Below are positions 32,567-40,810 of a DNA stretch of 64,000 nt, one piece after another; position 1 is the first letter of the stretch; each line of letters starts with the position of its first letter. The position numbers were made by a program, and so were the translations under genes. The DNA comes from Bacterioplanoides sp965200585. Its GTDB lineage: Bacteria > Pseudomonadota > Gammaproteobacteria > Pseudomonadales > Oceanobacteraceae. Below the pieces are notes generated by a model, which saw only the letters and a program-made list of their open reading frames with translations, was not told where the DNA came from and did no database searches. The stretch is taken from assembly GCF_965200585.1 (NCBI RefSeq), contig NZ_OZ241361.1. One strand, written 5' to 3'.

Positions 32567-35500
32567 TTAACTTCCCGCTTCTTTCTTCGCCTCTTTGGAA
32601 AAGGCGGTCATCGCCATATAAAACACTGGTGTAAACAGCAGTCCAAAGAAAGTCACCCCGAGCATTCCGGCAAATACCGCATCCCCCATAGCCTGACGCA
32701 TTTCAGCACCCGCGCCGGTTGCCAGTACCAGCGGTACCACACCCGCGGTAAAGGCGATGGATGTCATCAGAATTGGGCGCAGTCGTAAGCGGCACGCTTC
32801 TAAAATGGCATCCAGTCGTGATAAGCCTCCGGCATTACGATCACGGGCAAATTCAACCATCAGAATGGCGTTTTTACAGGCCAGTGCCACCAATACAATC
32901 AGCGCAATTCGGGTGAAGATATTGTTATCGCCACCAGCAATCGCCACCCCTAACAAGGCGGATAAAATTGTCATCGGTACAATTAAAATAATCGCCATTG
33001 GTAAGGTCAGGCTTTCATAAGTAGCCGCCAATACCAGGAACACCAGCAGTACCACCAGCGGGAAGATATACACCATAGTGTTACCGGCAAGAATTTGCTG
33101 ATAGGTCACTTCGGTCCATTCGTAGGCAATGCCTTCCGGCAGGTTTTCATCGAGGATTTTGGTCATCGCTGCCAGCGCTTGGTCTGAGCTGTAACCCGGT
33201 GACGGGCTGCCGTTTAATTCGGCACTCATATAGCCGTTGTAACGCATCACCCGGTCTGGCCCGGTGGTTGGCGTAATTTCCACCATGGCACCCAGAGGTA
33301 CCATTTCACCGGCGCTATTACGCACTTCTAAGCGCAGAATATGCTCCGGGTCTAAACGGTATTGAGCATCCGCCTGAGCATTCACCTGATAGGTGCGGCC
33401 AAACAGGTTAAAGTCATTAACGTACACCGAACCCAAATAAATCTGCAGCGCTTCAAACACTTCGTTAAGTGGCACGCCCTGTAGTAAAGCTTGTTCACGG
33501 TCAACGCTGATATCCAGCTGCGGTACCTGAATACGGAAGCTGGAGAATAAGCCGGTTAAAGCCGGGTCTTGCCAGCCCATACCCTGCACTTTCTGCAAGG
33601 CGGCAAATAAGCTGTCAAAACCTAAGTTACCGCGATCTTCCAGCTGAACTTTAAAGCCGCCCGTGGTACCCAAGCCCAAAATTGGCGGTGGTGGAAATAC
33701 CGCAACAAAGGCTTCGTCGATAGTGGCAAAACGAGCATTTAATCCACCGGCAATGGCGAAGGCATTTTGTGCCGGATCGCCTTTACGCTCTTCAAACGAT
33801 TTAAGCTGTAAAAAAACAATGGCGGCGTTCGAGGCATTCACAAAGCCATTAACAGATAACCCCGGAAAACCCACCGCATGAGCAACGCCCGGTGTTGCTA
33901 AGGCGATGCCGGTCATTTCGCGCACTACCTGTTCGGTACGATCTAAACTGGCAGCATCCGGCAATTGCGCCATGGCAACCAGATATTGTTTATCCTGAGC
34001 CGGAATAAAGCCGCCTGGTACGTCGGTAAATACTTTGCCGGTTAAGGCCAATAAACCCACATAAATCAGGCCAACAATGGCACCAAAACGGATTAACCGG
34101 CGCACCAGCCCTTCATACAAGTTAGAGCCTTTATCAAACAGACGATTAAACGGATTAAATAACCAGCGCCCGAATAACGCGTTCATGCCACGAGTTAACG
34201 CATCCGGTTTATTTTCCGGAGTACCATCATCATGGCCTTTTAATAAAATGGCTGATAATGCTGGTGATAATGTCAGGGAATTAAAAGCAGAAATCAGCGT
34301 TGAGATGGTAATGGTTAACGCAAACTGCTTATAAAACTGACCACTCACCCCCTGAATAAAGGCGGTTGGAATAAACACCGCACATAACACCAGCGCAATC
34401 GCAATAATTGGCCCGGTTACTTCACTCATCGCTTGTTTGGTAGCAGCGACCGGCGATAAACCTTCGCTGATATTACGTTCGACATTTTCCACTACCACAA
34501 TGGCATCATCGACCACAATACCAATCGCCAACACCAAGCCAAACAAGGATAAGGTGTTAATCGACACGCCTAACCATTGCATCACCGCAAAGGTACCAAT
34601 TAAAGATACCGGTACCGCAATTAATGGAATAATTGATGCCCGCCAGGTTTGCAGGAATAAAATCACTACCAGCACGACTAACACAATGGCTTCTAACAAG
34701 GTGGTAATTACGGCATCAATCGAGCCACGGACAAAAACGGTTGGATCGTAGACGATGTCGTAGCTAACCCCGGCCGGGAAATTTTCAGACAGCTCGGCCA
34801 TCTTGGCGCGCACCGCATCCGACAACGCAATAGCGTTGGAACCCGGACGCTGGAACACCGGCAAGGCAACGGCATTACGGCCATCCAATAAAGAACGCAG
34901 TGAATAGGTGTTTTCACCCAGCTCAACCCGGGCAACGTCTTTTAAGCGGGTAATGGCACCCTGCTCACCAATCCGAATAACAATATTCTCGAATTCTTCA
35001 ACGGTACTTAAGCGCCCCTGAACATTCAGCAGAATCTGAAACTGGTTTTCACGTACCGTTGGTTGTGCGCCTAAGGTACCGGCCGCCACCTGACGGTTTT
35101 GCTCACGCACCGCGCGCACCACATCACCAGCGGTTAAACGACGCTCAGCCAGTGCTTCTGGTTGCAGCCATAAACGCATGGAATAACTGCCACCACCAAA
35201 CAGCTGAACATTACCCACCCCTTCAACGGCTTTCAGCTGATCTTCCACAAACAGATCACCGTAGTTGGCCAGATAGCTGTTATCGCGTGAACCGTCTGGC
35301 GATAATAAATGCACCACCATGGTCAGGTTGGGTGACGCTTTTTCAACCGTTACTCCTAAACGCTGCACTTCCTGCGGCAAGCGTGGCAAGGCGGTATTCA
35401 CCCGGTTCTGTACTTGTTGCTGGGCTTTATCCAGATCGGTTCCCAGGCTAAGAGTGACGGTTAATGTCATCCGGCCATCAGCGGTCGACTGAGACGACTG

Positions 35501-35743
35501 ATACAGCATATCGTCCAGCCCGGTCATTTCCTGCTCCAGCGGCGAGGCCACGGTATCGGCAATAACTTTTGGGTTAGCGCCCGGGTAATTGGCCGTTACC
35601 ACAATAGTCGGAGGCACCACTTCCGGGTATTCACTGATAGGTAACTGGAATAAAGAAATGGTGCCGCCAATTAAAATCAGCAGCGACAACACCGAGGCAA
35701 AAATGGGGCGATTAATAAAAAAGTGGCTGAAATTCATAAACAT
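32567..35743 (-). CDS. RND multidrug efflux pump, inner-membrane transporter (HAE1 family)
   Basis: Proton-driven resistance-nodulation-division transporter of 1058 aa, the trimeric inner-membrane part of a tripartite efflux pump. It has the standard plan: N-terminal SHFFINRPIFASVLSLL, two large periplasmic loops, TM4 with the proton-relay pair in GIVVDDAIVVVEN, and the paired TM10 motif ALACKNAILMVEFARD. The periplasmic segments (SEYPEVVPPTIVV, VQLFGGGSYSMRLWL, QNRQVAAGTLGAQP) are most like the MexF/OqxB/AdeB group. It starts 17 bp after the membrane-fusion gene. Drug specificity is not predictable. No outer-membrane factor gene is beside it. Confidence 0.93.
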   Translation of the reverse strand: MFMNFSHFFINRPIFASVLSLLILIGGTISLFQLPISEYPEVVPPTIVVTANYPGANPKVIADTVASPLEQEMTGLDDMLYQSSQSTADGRMTLTVTLSLGTDLDKAQQQVQNRVNTALPRLPQEVQRLGVTVEKASPNLTMVVHLLSPDGSRDNSYLANYGDLFVEDQLKAVEGVGNVQLFGGGSYSMRLWLQPEALAERRLTAGDVVRAVREQNRQVAAGTLGAQPTVRENQFQILLNVQGRLSTVEEFENIVIRIGEQGAITRLKDVARVELGENTYSLRSLLDGRNAVALPVFQRPGSNAIALSDAVRAKMAELSENFPAGVSYDIVYDPTVFVRGSIDAVITTLLEAIVLVVLVVILFLQTWRASIIPLIAVPVSLIGTFAVMQWLGVSINTLSLFGLVLAIGIVVDDAIVVVENVERNISEGLSPVAATKQAMSEVTGPIIAIALVLCAVFIPTAFIQGVSGQFYKQFALTITISTLISAFNSLTLSPALSAILLKGHDDGTPENKPDALTRGMNALFGRWLFNPFNRLFDKGSNLYEGLVRRLIRFGAIVGLIYVGLLALTGKVFTDVPGGFIPAQDKQYLVAMAQLPDAASLDRTEQVVREMTGIALATPGVAHAVGFPGLSVNGFVNASNAAIVFLQLKSFEERKGDPAQNAFAIAGGLNARFATIDEAFVAVFPPPPILGLGTTGGFKVQLEDRGNLGFDSLFAALQKVQGMGWQDPALTGLFSSFRIQVPQLDISVDREQALLQGVPLNEVFEALQIYLGSVYVNDFNLFGRTYQVNAQADAQYRLDPEHILRLEVRNSAGEMVPLGAMVEITPTTGPDRVMRYNGYMSAELNGSPSPGYSSDQALAAMTKILDENLPEGIAYEWTEVTYQQILAGNTMVYIFPLVVLLVFLVLAATYESLTLPMAIILIVPMTILSALLGVAIAGGDNNIFTRIALIVLVALACKNAILMVEFARDRNAGGLSRLDAILEACRLRLRPILMTSIAFTAGVVPLVLATGAGAEMRQAMGDAVFAGMLGVTFFGLLFTPVFYMAMTAFSKEAKKEAGS

Positions 35744-35760
35744 TCGACTCCGGAATTCAG

Positions 35761-36969
35761 TTACTCAGCCGCTGCCAGCGCATGGCTGCCAGTGGTGGTG
35801 TGAAGTCGCGTCTGAGCCGGTGCATTTTCCAGTGCCGAAGTATCAATCGTTACCTCACGCGGCTGAACCGGCATACCCGGGCCAACTCGCGCCGGACCAT
35901 TTACGGCAATACGATCAGCATCGCTTAAACCGGTTTTAATAACACGTAAATCACCAAAGCGCGCACCCAGCGTCACAATGCGATATTCCAGTGTATTTTC
36001 ATTGTTTACTGTTAACACAAAGCGATTTTTCAGATCGGTACCAATGGCACTTTCCGGCACCAGAATGCTGCTGGTTTTCTGATGTGGGGCAATACGCACC
36101 CGGGCAAACGATCCCGGGCGTAACTGATGGCTATCGGCCGAAAAAGTCGCGCGAACACGCAAGGTGCCGGTATTAAAGTCAACGCGGTTATCAATAAAAT
36201 CCAGTACGCCCTGATGGCTGTAACCGGTTTCGCCGGTTAATTGCAGGTACACCGCCAGCTTGGTCGCTGCGGTTACATCAGCAAATTGTGCATTCCAGGT
36301 GCGTTCATCAATATCAAAGAATGCGTGCAATTGATCGGTGGATACCAGATTGGTCAGCACACTGCTGTTAGCACTAACGGTATTACCCGGTTTGATAAAG
36401 GCGTTGGACGTGACGCCATCAAGCGGGGAACGAATTTCGGTAAATTCCAGGTTTAAACGTGCCGCTTCCAGAGCCGCTTCTACCGAGGCCACTTCAGCCC
36501 GACGTTGCTGCGCCAAGAATACCCGGGCGTCAGCGGCTTCTGCTGAAATGGCTTTATTTTTACGTAAACTGCTGCTGCGTTTTTCTTCTAATTCTGCTTG
36601 TTTTAAAGCCGCTGCGGCGGCATCGCGCTGAGCGCTTAAACGATTAACTTCAGCGGCAAACGGGCGTGGGTCGAGTTTGATCAGCAAGTCCCCTTTATTC
36701 ACCCGGGAACCTTCAATAAATTCGATCGACTCAATTACACCATTAATACGCGGGCGTAATTCCACCGCGTGAGGTGCCTGTAGCCGTGTGGTGAAGTTGC
36801 TCCAGTCAACCACGTCAGCCGTAACCACGGTGGCGACATCGATGGGTTGTAATTGCTGAGCTGCAGGTGCCGCTGGTTGCGGTTCTTGTGAGCAGCCGGA
36901 TAGCAAAGTCACCGTCGTTAAAAGTGCTGGTACCAGAAACGCTGGTAAAAGTAGCTTGAATGATTTCAT
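35761..36969 (-). CDS. RND efflux membrane-fusion lipoprotein (MexE/AcrA family)
   Basis: Periplasmic adaptor of 402 aa that links the RND pump to an outer-membrane channel. The lipoprotein signal ends at LLSGC (about residue 26). The family regions are present: PRINGVIESIEFIEGSRVNKGDLLIKLDPRPF (lipoyl/barrel-sandwich half), a helical hairpin at about 105-160, LNLEFTEIRSPLDGVTSNAFIKPGNTV, and LVPESAIG in the C-terminal beta domain. It is first in the pump operon, with a palindrome-rich 226-bp upstream region. The usual third gene, an OprN/TolC-type channel, is absent, so a channel encoded elsewhere must be used. Confidence 0.92.
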   Translation of the reverse strand: MKSFKLLLPAFLVPALLTTVTLLSGCSQEPQPAAPAAQQLQPIDVATVVTADVVDWSNFTTRLQAPHAVELRPRINGVIESIEFIEGSRVNKGDLLIKLDPRPFAAEVNRLSAQRDAAAAALKQAELEEKRSSSLRKNKAISAEAADARVFLAQQRRAEVASVEAALEAARLNLEFTEIRSPLDGVTSNAFIKPGNTVSANSSVLTNLVSTDQLHAFFDIDERTWNAQFADVTAATKLAVYLQLTGETGYSHQGVLDFIDNRVDFNTGTLRVRATFSADSHQLRPGSFARVRIAPHQKTSSILVPESAIGTDLKNRFVLTVNNENTLEYRIVTLGARFGDLRVIKTGLSDADRIAVNGPARVGPGMPVQPREVTIDTSALENAPAQTRLHTTTGSHALAAAE

Positions 36970-37049
36970 ACCTATTTTCCCGTAAAGGACCTCCCAAAAT
37001 AGAAGATCACTGTACTCGTGTAGAAATCAAACAACAATAACCACCAATA

Positions 37050-37075
37050 GAACAGCTTTGTTCCATCAATGGAAC
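37050..37075. promoter_or_regulatory. Overlapping palindromes upstream of the efflux operon
   Basis: GTTCCAT-CA-ATGGAAC (37060-37075) is a perfect palindrome, and GAACA...TGTTC (37050-37063) overlaps it. Both lie 80-105 bp before the membrane-fusion gene start. This could be a repressor or activator operator for the pump. Alternatively it is a plus-strand hairpin with a following T-run but no gene to terminate. Confidence 0.4.
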
Positions 37076-37195
37076 TTTTTTATGACTATTGAGTCGTTAC
37101 TGCTTATTAAGTCTCAGCAAGGGGCATTATTGCCATACCCCCCACCTCGACAGGCCATATCCAACGGCAAAGCCGGAATTTGCTATAACGATAAA

Positions 37196-38194
37196 TCAGG
37201 CTTCAGCAATCACCACTGCACGCAATGGTGCCGGATAACCTTCTGCGGTTTTGTTGACATCATCTGGATCGAGGAAATCTTTCAGTGAATTGTATTGCAT
37301 CCACTCACTACTGCGCTGCTCATCGAGTGAGGTTTGATTTAAATCGACCACCCGGGCGTTTTTAAAGCCAACCCGGCGACACCACAGCAATAAGGTTTCG
37401 GTGGAGGGTAAAAACCAGACATTACGCATCATGGCGTAGCGGTCTTCCGGCATTAAGGTGTCACCCAAGCCACCATCAATTACCAGAGTTTCGAGCACCA
37501 GCTCACCACCGGGTTTTAATGCGTCTTTTAATTCCTGCAGATGTTCCAGTGGTGATTTACGGTGGTAAAGCACACCCATCGAAAACACGGTATCGAAGGC
37601 TTTTAAACGTGGCGGTACGTCTTCCATTTTTAACGGTAATAAATCGGCTCGCACTGGCTCGCCTTGAGCTTGTTGCAGATAACGCTTCATCGCCTGAAAC
37701 TGCATTAAAAACAAACGCGATGGATCAACCCCAACCACCCGGTAAGCGCCCTCACCTAACATGCGCCACATGTGATAACCCGAACCACAACCCACATCGA
37801 GCACCACCCGGTTTTTCAGCGGCGATAAATGCGGCAATACCCGATCCCACTTCCAGTCTGAGCGCCATTCGGTATCAATATAGGTATCAAAGAAGCGAAA
37901 TGGCCCTTTACGCCAGGGCATTAAGCCTTTTAAGCCATCGTGTACCTGCTGTTGCTGCTCATCGCTGATCAATTCACTGCTCAGTGACAGGTCATGCGCG
38001 GTTAAATCGGCGGCAACATCCTCAATCGGCGGCAGGCTATTTAATGCATCCAGCCAACGCTGTTGGTCACCGTGCTCTTTATCAATCAGGATTTCCTGCA
38101 TTTGCTGCGGCAGCACGTCAGCCCACGGGGCCAGCTTGCCGTCTTGCATAAACGTGGTGAGTTCGTCGAACCAGGAGAGGATATTTTCTTTCAT
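37196..38194 (-). CDS. cmoB: CmoB, tRNA U34 carboxymethyltransferase
   Basis: Transfers the carboxymethyl group of carboxy-SAM to 5-hydroxyuridine at tRNA position 34, giving cmo5U. The 332-aa length matches the family. Motifs are LMPWRKGPFRFFDTYIDTEWRSDWKWDRV (about 89-117), the SAM site LDVGCGSGYHMWRMLGEGA (about 132-150), GVDPSRLFLMQF, and GVLYHRKSPLEHL. It is downstream of cmoA in the same direction, but the two are separated by 308 bp holding two palindromic elements, rather than overlapping as in many relatives. Confidence 0.95.
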   Translation of the reverse strand: MKENILSWFDELTTFMQDGKLAPWADVLPQQMQEILIDKEHGDQQRWLDALNSLPPIEDVAADLTAHDLSLSSELISDEQQQQVHDGLKGLMPWRKGPFRFFDTYIDTEWRSDWKWDRVLPHLSPLKNRVVLDVGCGSGYHMWRMLGEGAYRVVGVDPSRLFLMQFQAMKRYLQQAQGEPVRADLLPLKMEDVPPRLKAFDTVFSMGVLYHRKSPLEHLQELKDALKPGGELVLETLVIDGGLGDTLMPEDRYAMMRNVWFLPSTETLLLWCRRVGFKNARVVDLNQTSLDEQRSSEWMQYNSLKDFLDPDDVNKTAEGYPAPLRAVVIAEA

Positions 38195-38221
38195 CTTTAC
38201 TTATTTAACCGTGAATAAAGA

Positions 38222-38318
38222 AATAGGGATTCTTTTAGCCGCACCTATCGTAAGGCACATCCTTGTGCCTGCGATAGGCCCGCAACATCCTGTTGCTGCT
38301 ATAAAAAGAATCCCTATT
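38222..38318. repeat. Palindromic element with perfect 15-bp inverted ends
   Basis: Ends AATAGGGATTCTTTT at 38222-38236 and its exact complement at 38304-38318. Inside lie nested stems: CCTATCG...CGATAGG enclosing GGCACA...TGTGCC, and a short GCAAC...GTTGC hairpin. It resembles a REP-like or miniature inverted-repeat element, and could also fold in the cmoA-cmoB transcript. Confidence 0.6.
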
Positions 38319-38374
38319 CCTTCATTCTTCAATATCTCAGAAATTGTTTAGTCGGTGCATCCATAATTAAAGCA

Positions 38375-38485
38375 GTCAGTGTTTTATAAAGTTTTCTGAA
38401 GAAGCAGCATGGATGCTGCGAGCGCGCAACCATCACATGGACGTGGCTTTTGCGCGCCGGCAAGAAAATTTTATAAAGCACTGAC
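38375..38485. repeat. Palindromic element with 23-bp imperfect inverted ends
   Basis: The arms at 38375-38397 and 38463-38485 pair in 21 of 23 positions. The centre has two further hairpins, GCAGCAT-GG-ATGCTGC and GCGCGCAA...TTGCGCGC. It lies 18 bp past the cmoA stop, so it may act as a terminator or mRNA-end structure. Confidence 0.6.
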
Positions 38486-38502
38486 GTTTTAAGCTCTCTG
38501 AA

Positions 38503-39255
38503 TTACTTCACCGCCAAAAAGGATACAAAATTAAAACACTGATACCAGCGAATCACCTTAGAAAAACCAGCCGCTTTTAAACGCTCGATATGCACGGCTT
38601 CACTTTCCGGAATCAGTACATTGTCAATCGCGGCACGTTTCTGAGCGATTTCCAAATCCGAATAGCCATTGGCGCGTTTAAAGTCGTGGTGTAAATCGGT
38701 TTGTAATTGTTGCTCTTGTTCATCGAAACAGAGTTTCTCCGACAAAATCAGCGCGCCACCTAGCAAAGTGGCATCAGCAATGCGGGTTAATAAATTCAGC
38801 CGCTGATCTAACGGAATAAACTGCAGCACAAAATTTAATGCCGTCAGTGAGGCATTTTCCAGCGGATAGGTACAAATATCATCGCACAACAAATCAACCT
38901 GAATATCCGAATCATCCAGCGCAATATAATGCCCGGCGCGTTCAACCATGGACTGCGAATTATCAATCCCTAATATGCGGCAACCGCTCAGTTCCGCATT
39001 GGCCTGAACACCATGACGCATTGCCAGCGTCACCGCTCCCAGCGAACAGCCTAAGTCGTACAGATTGGAATCTGGCTGGGCATAACGTCCGGCAATCACA
39101 CCCGACATCGCCACCGTTTCGGCGTAGCCCGGCACCGAGCGCTTGATCATATCCGGGAAGACCCGAGCAACAGCGTTATCAAAGGCAAAGTTAGCCACTT
39201 CTCCCTGATCATTCTGGTAAATACGGTCGGTTTCGTGTTCTGGTTGCTGGTTCAT
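38503..39255 (-). CDS. cmoA: CmoA, carboxy-S-adenosyl-L-methionine synthase
   Basis: Converts SAM and prephenate to carboxy-SAM, the donor used by CmoB for tRNA U34 modification. From ATG 39253-39255 it is 250 aa, in the family range. Diagnostic segments are VANFAFDNAVARVFPDMIKRSVPGY (about 20-44), the SAM motif LYDLGCSLGAVTLAMRHG (about 66-83), GIDNSQSMVERA, and LNFVLQFIPLDQR. A GTG 27 bp upstream is in frame but gives an atypical N-terminus. Confidence 0.94.
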   Translation of the reverse strand: MNQQPEHETDRIYQNDQGEVANFAFDNAVARVFPDMIKRSVPGYAETVAMSGVIAGRYAQPDSNLYDLGCSLGAVTLAMRHGVQANAELSGCRILGIDNSQSMVERAGHYIALDDSDIQVDLLCDDICTYPLENASLTALNFVLQFIPLDQRLNLLTRIADATLLGGALILSEKLCFDEQEQQLQTDLHHDFKRANGYSDLEIAQKRAAIDNVLIPESEAVHIERLKAAGFSKVIRWYQCFNFVSFLAVK

Positions 39256-39343
39256 CAGTGATGAAGGTCTCTCGTTGCGCACACGACGATGTGCAGATTG
39301 TCGTACAGTGTTTGGCCGCGCATTCTAACAGAATGGCGTGTTA

Positions 39344-40234
39344 TCAGACATCATCCCCGCACAAGCGTTGCAGGGTGCCTTCAATCTCCTGAATCGCCTG
39401 CTGCACCAAACGCGGCACGGGCTGATAAGGATGGATGGCATACACATTAACCTCCGGGCTGTAACACCCCGGCAGCACTTGTTGTAATAACGGTTCACCT
39501 GACAACAGAAACTGCGGCACATAAGCCAAACCCGCACCCGAGCGGGCTAATGCCAGTACTGCATTCAGGTTGTTGGCATGACGGCTGGCGCGCAAGGTGA
39601 ACGTCTGAGAGTGTTGCTTATCCATCAGGGTGACAGCCGTGCGCGGCCCTTGCCAGGCGTTACGAATAAAGTGGTGTTGCTCACTGTTTTCGGGAGTGAC
39701 GGCGGGAGCATTGTGCAAATAGCGGTCACTGGCTACCAGTGTTTCCGTAAAGTGTCCAATACGCCGCTGACGTAAACGGCTGTCCGGTGACTCCCCGACC
39801 CTAACAGCCAGATCAATACGCTGTTCAATCAGATTAACCTGCTTATCTTCGGCCATTAAATCCGGCTCAATATCCGGGTGCTGTACCACCAGTTTGGCGA
39901 TTGCCGGAGCGACAACAGAATCCATTAATGCATAAGGTGCAGTGATACGAATCGGGCCAGACAAGCCCTGCTGACTATCCCGTGCCGTTTGCCAGGCGGC
40001 ATCCACCAAATGCTCAATATCGGCACAACGACAATAAAACTCCTGCCCGGCTGGCGTCAGTATCTGCTTGCGTGTTGTTCGTTGTAATAGCTGTACTCCC
40101 AACGCCTGCTCCAATGCTTTCAGGTGCTGGCTTAATACCGATTTCGACAGATTCAGCTGCTCCGCCGCTGCGGTGAGTGTTCCGGCATCCACCAGGGTAC
40201 GAAATAACAACATATGGCGAAGGTGATCCTGCAT
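39344..40234 (-). CDS. LysR-family transcriptional regulator
   Basis: DNA-binding regulator of 296 aa from ATG 40232-40234. The N-terminal winged helix-turn-helix is clear: MLLFRTLVDAGTLTAAAEQLNLSKSVLSQHLKALEQALGVQLLQRTTRKQILTPAGQEF. The C-terminal part is a substrate-binding-type sensor domain of the CrgA/DsdC-like subgroup (SGPIRITAPYALMDSVVAPAIAKL; DLAVRVGESPDSRLRQRRIG). It diverges from the small SnoaL-like gene at 40378, so that gene is its most likely target. Confidence 0.9.
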   Translation of the reverse strand: MQDHLRHMLLFRTLVDAGTLTAAAEQLNLSKSVLSQHLKALEQALGVQLLQRTTRKQILTPAGQEFYCRCADIEHLVDAAWQTARDSQQGLSGPIRITAPYALMDSVVAPAIAKLVVQHPDIEPDLMAEDKQVNLIEQRIDLAVRVGESPDSRLRQRRIGHFTETLVASDRYLHNAPAVTPENSEQHHFIRNAWQGPRTAVTLMDKQHSQTFTLRASRHANNLNAVLALARSGAGLAYVPQFLLSGEPLLQQVLPGCYSPEVNVYAIHPYQPVPRLVQQAIQEIEGTLQRLCGDDV

Positions 40235-40377
40235 CGTATTTTGTCTCTGAATATTTCGATTATTGTTTAATTTAGTCAAACAATGGTTTCTTGAAAACCC
40301 GGTTTTTCCGAAAGATCGTTTTGCTTAACCTGAATACATCCACTTACTGCCGATCATTGATATTGGAGAACACCACC

Positions 40378-40743
40378 ATGAGCCAGACATTATTAGATGC
40401 CGTAAATGCCGCCAGCCAACGCTGGAAAGATGCCTTTAATGCCGGAGATGCCGCAGGCTGTGCCGCGCAATACGAAGCTGATTCGGTTATGCACGCCCGC
40501 CCATTTGGTACCTTTGAAGGAACTGAAGCGATTCAGGGCTTCTGGGCACAACTGATTGCAGATGGGTTTTCTGATATCGAATATCTGAACACAAAAATCG
40601 AAATCATTGATGACACCAGCGCGGTTTTATCATCTGACTGGAAGATGAACAAAGCCGGTGGCGTTATTCATAAAGAGCTGTGGGTACTACAGGAAGATGG
40701 CAGCGCTAAATTGCGTGAAGATGAATTTGAAGCGCAGGGCTAA
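40378..40743 (+). CDS. SnoaL/NTF2-like small protein
   Basis: Protein of 121 aa with the NTF2-like cone fold of SnoaL-type enzymes and binding proteins: helix WKDAFNAGDAAGCAAQYEADSVMHARPFGTFEGTEAIQGFWAQLI, followed by beta strands ending HKELWVLQEDGSAKLREDEFEA. The ribosome site GGAGAA precedes ATG 40378 and rules out a longer upstream frame. The gene diverges from a LysR regulator across 143 bp that should hold shared operators. Function is unknown; members include isomerases and stress-induced proteins. Confidence 0.82.
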   Translation: MSQTLLDAVNAASQRWKDAFNAGDAAGCAAQYEADSVMHARPFGTFEGTEAIQGFWAQLIADGFSDIEYLNTKIEIIDDTSAVLSSDWKMNKAGGVIHKELWVLQEDGSAKLREDEFEAQG

Positions 40744-40810
40744 TAACGCCTGAAAATTATCAATGGTCTGAGGGGAGCGTCCCCTCAGGTCTGAGCTAGA
40801 GCTAAAGATT

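Larger units (their letters stand above)
38195..38502. other. Gap between cmoA and cmoB holding two palindromic elements
   Basis: A 308-bp stretch with no gene that I can support. It is almost filled by two elements with inverted ends and internal hairpins (38222-38318 and 38375-38485), described separately. Confidence 0.6.

Noticed and set aside
32567..36969. Complete tripartite efflux operon
   Set aside because: No outer-membrane channel gene follows or precedes; only the adaptor and pump are present.
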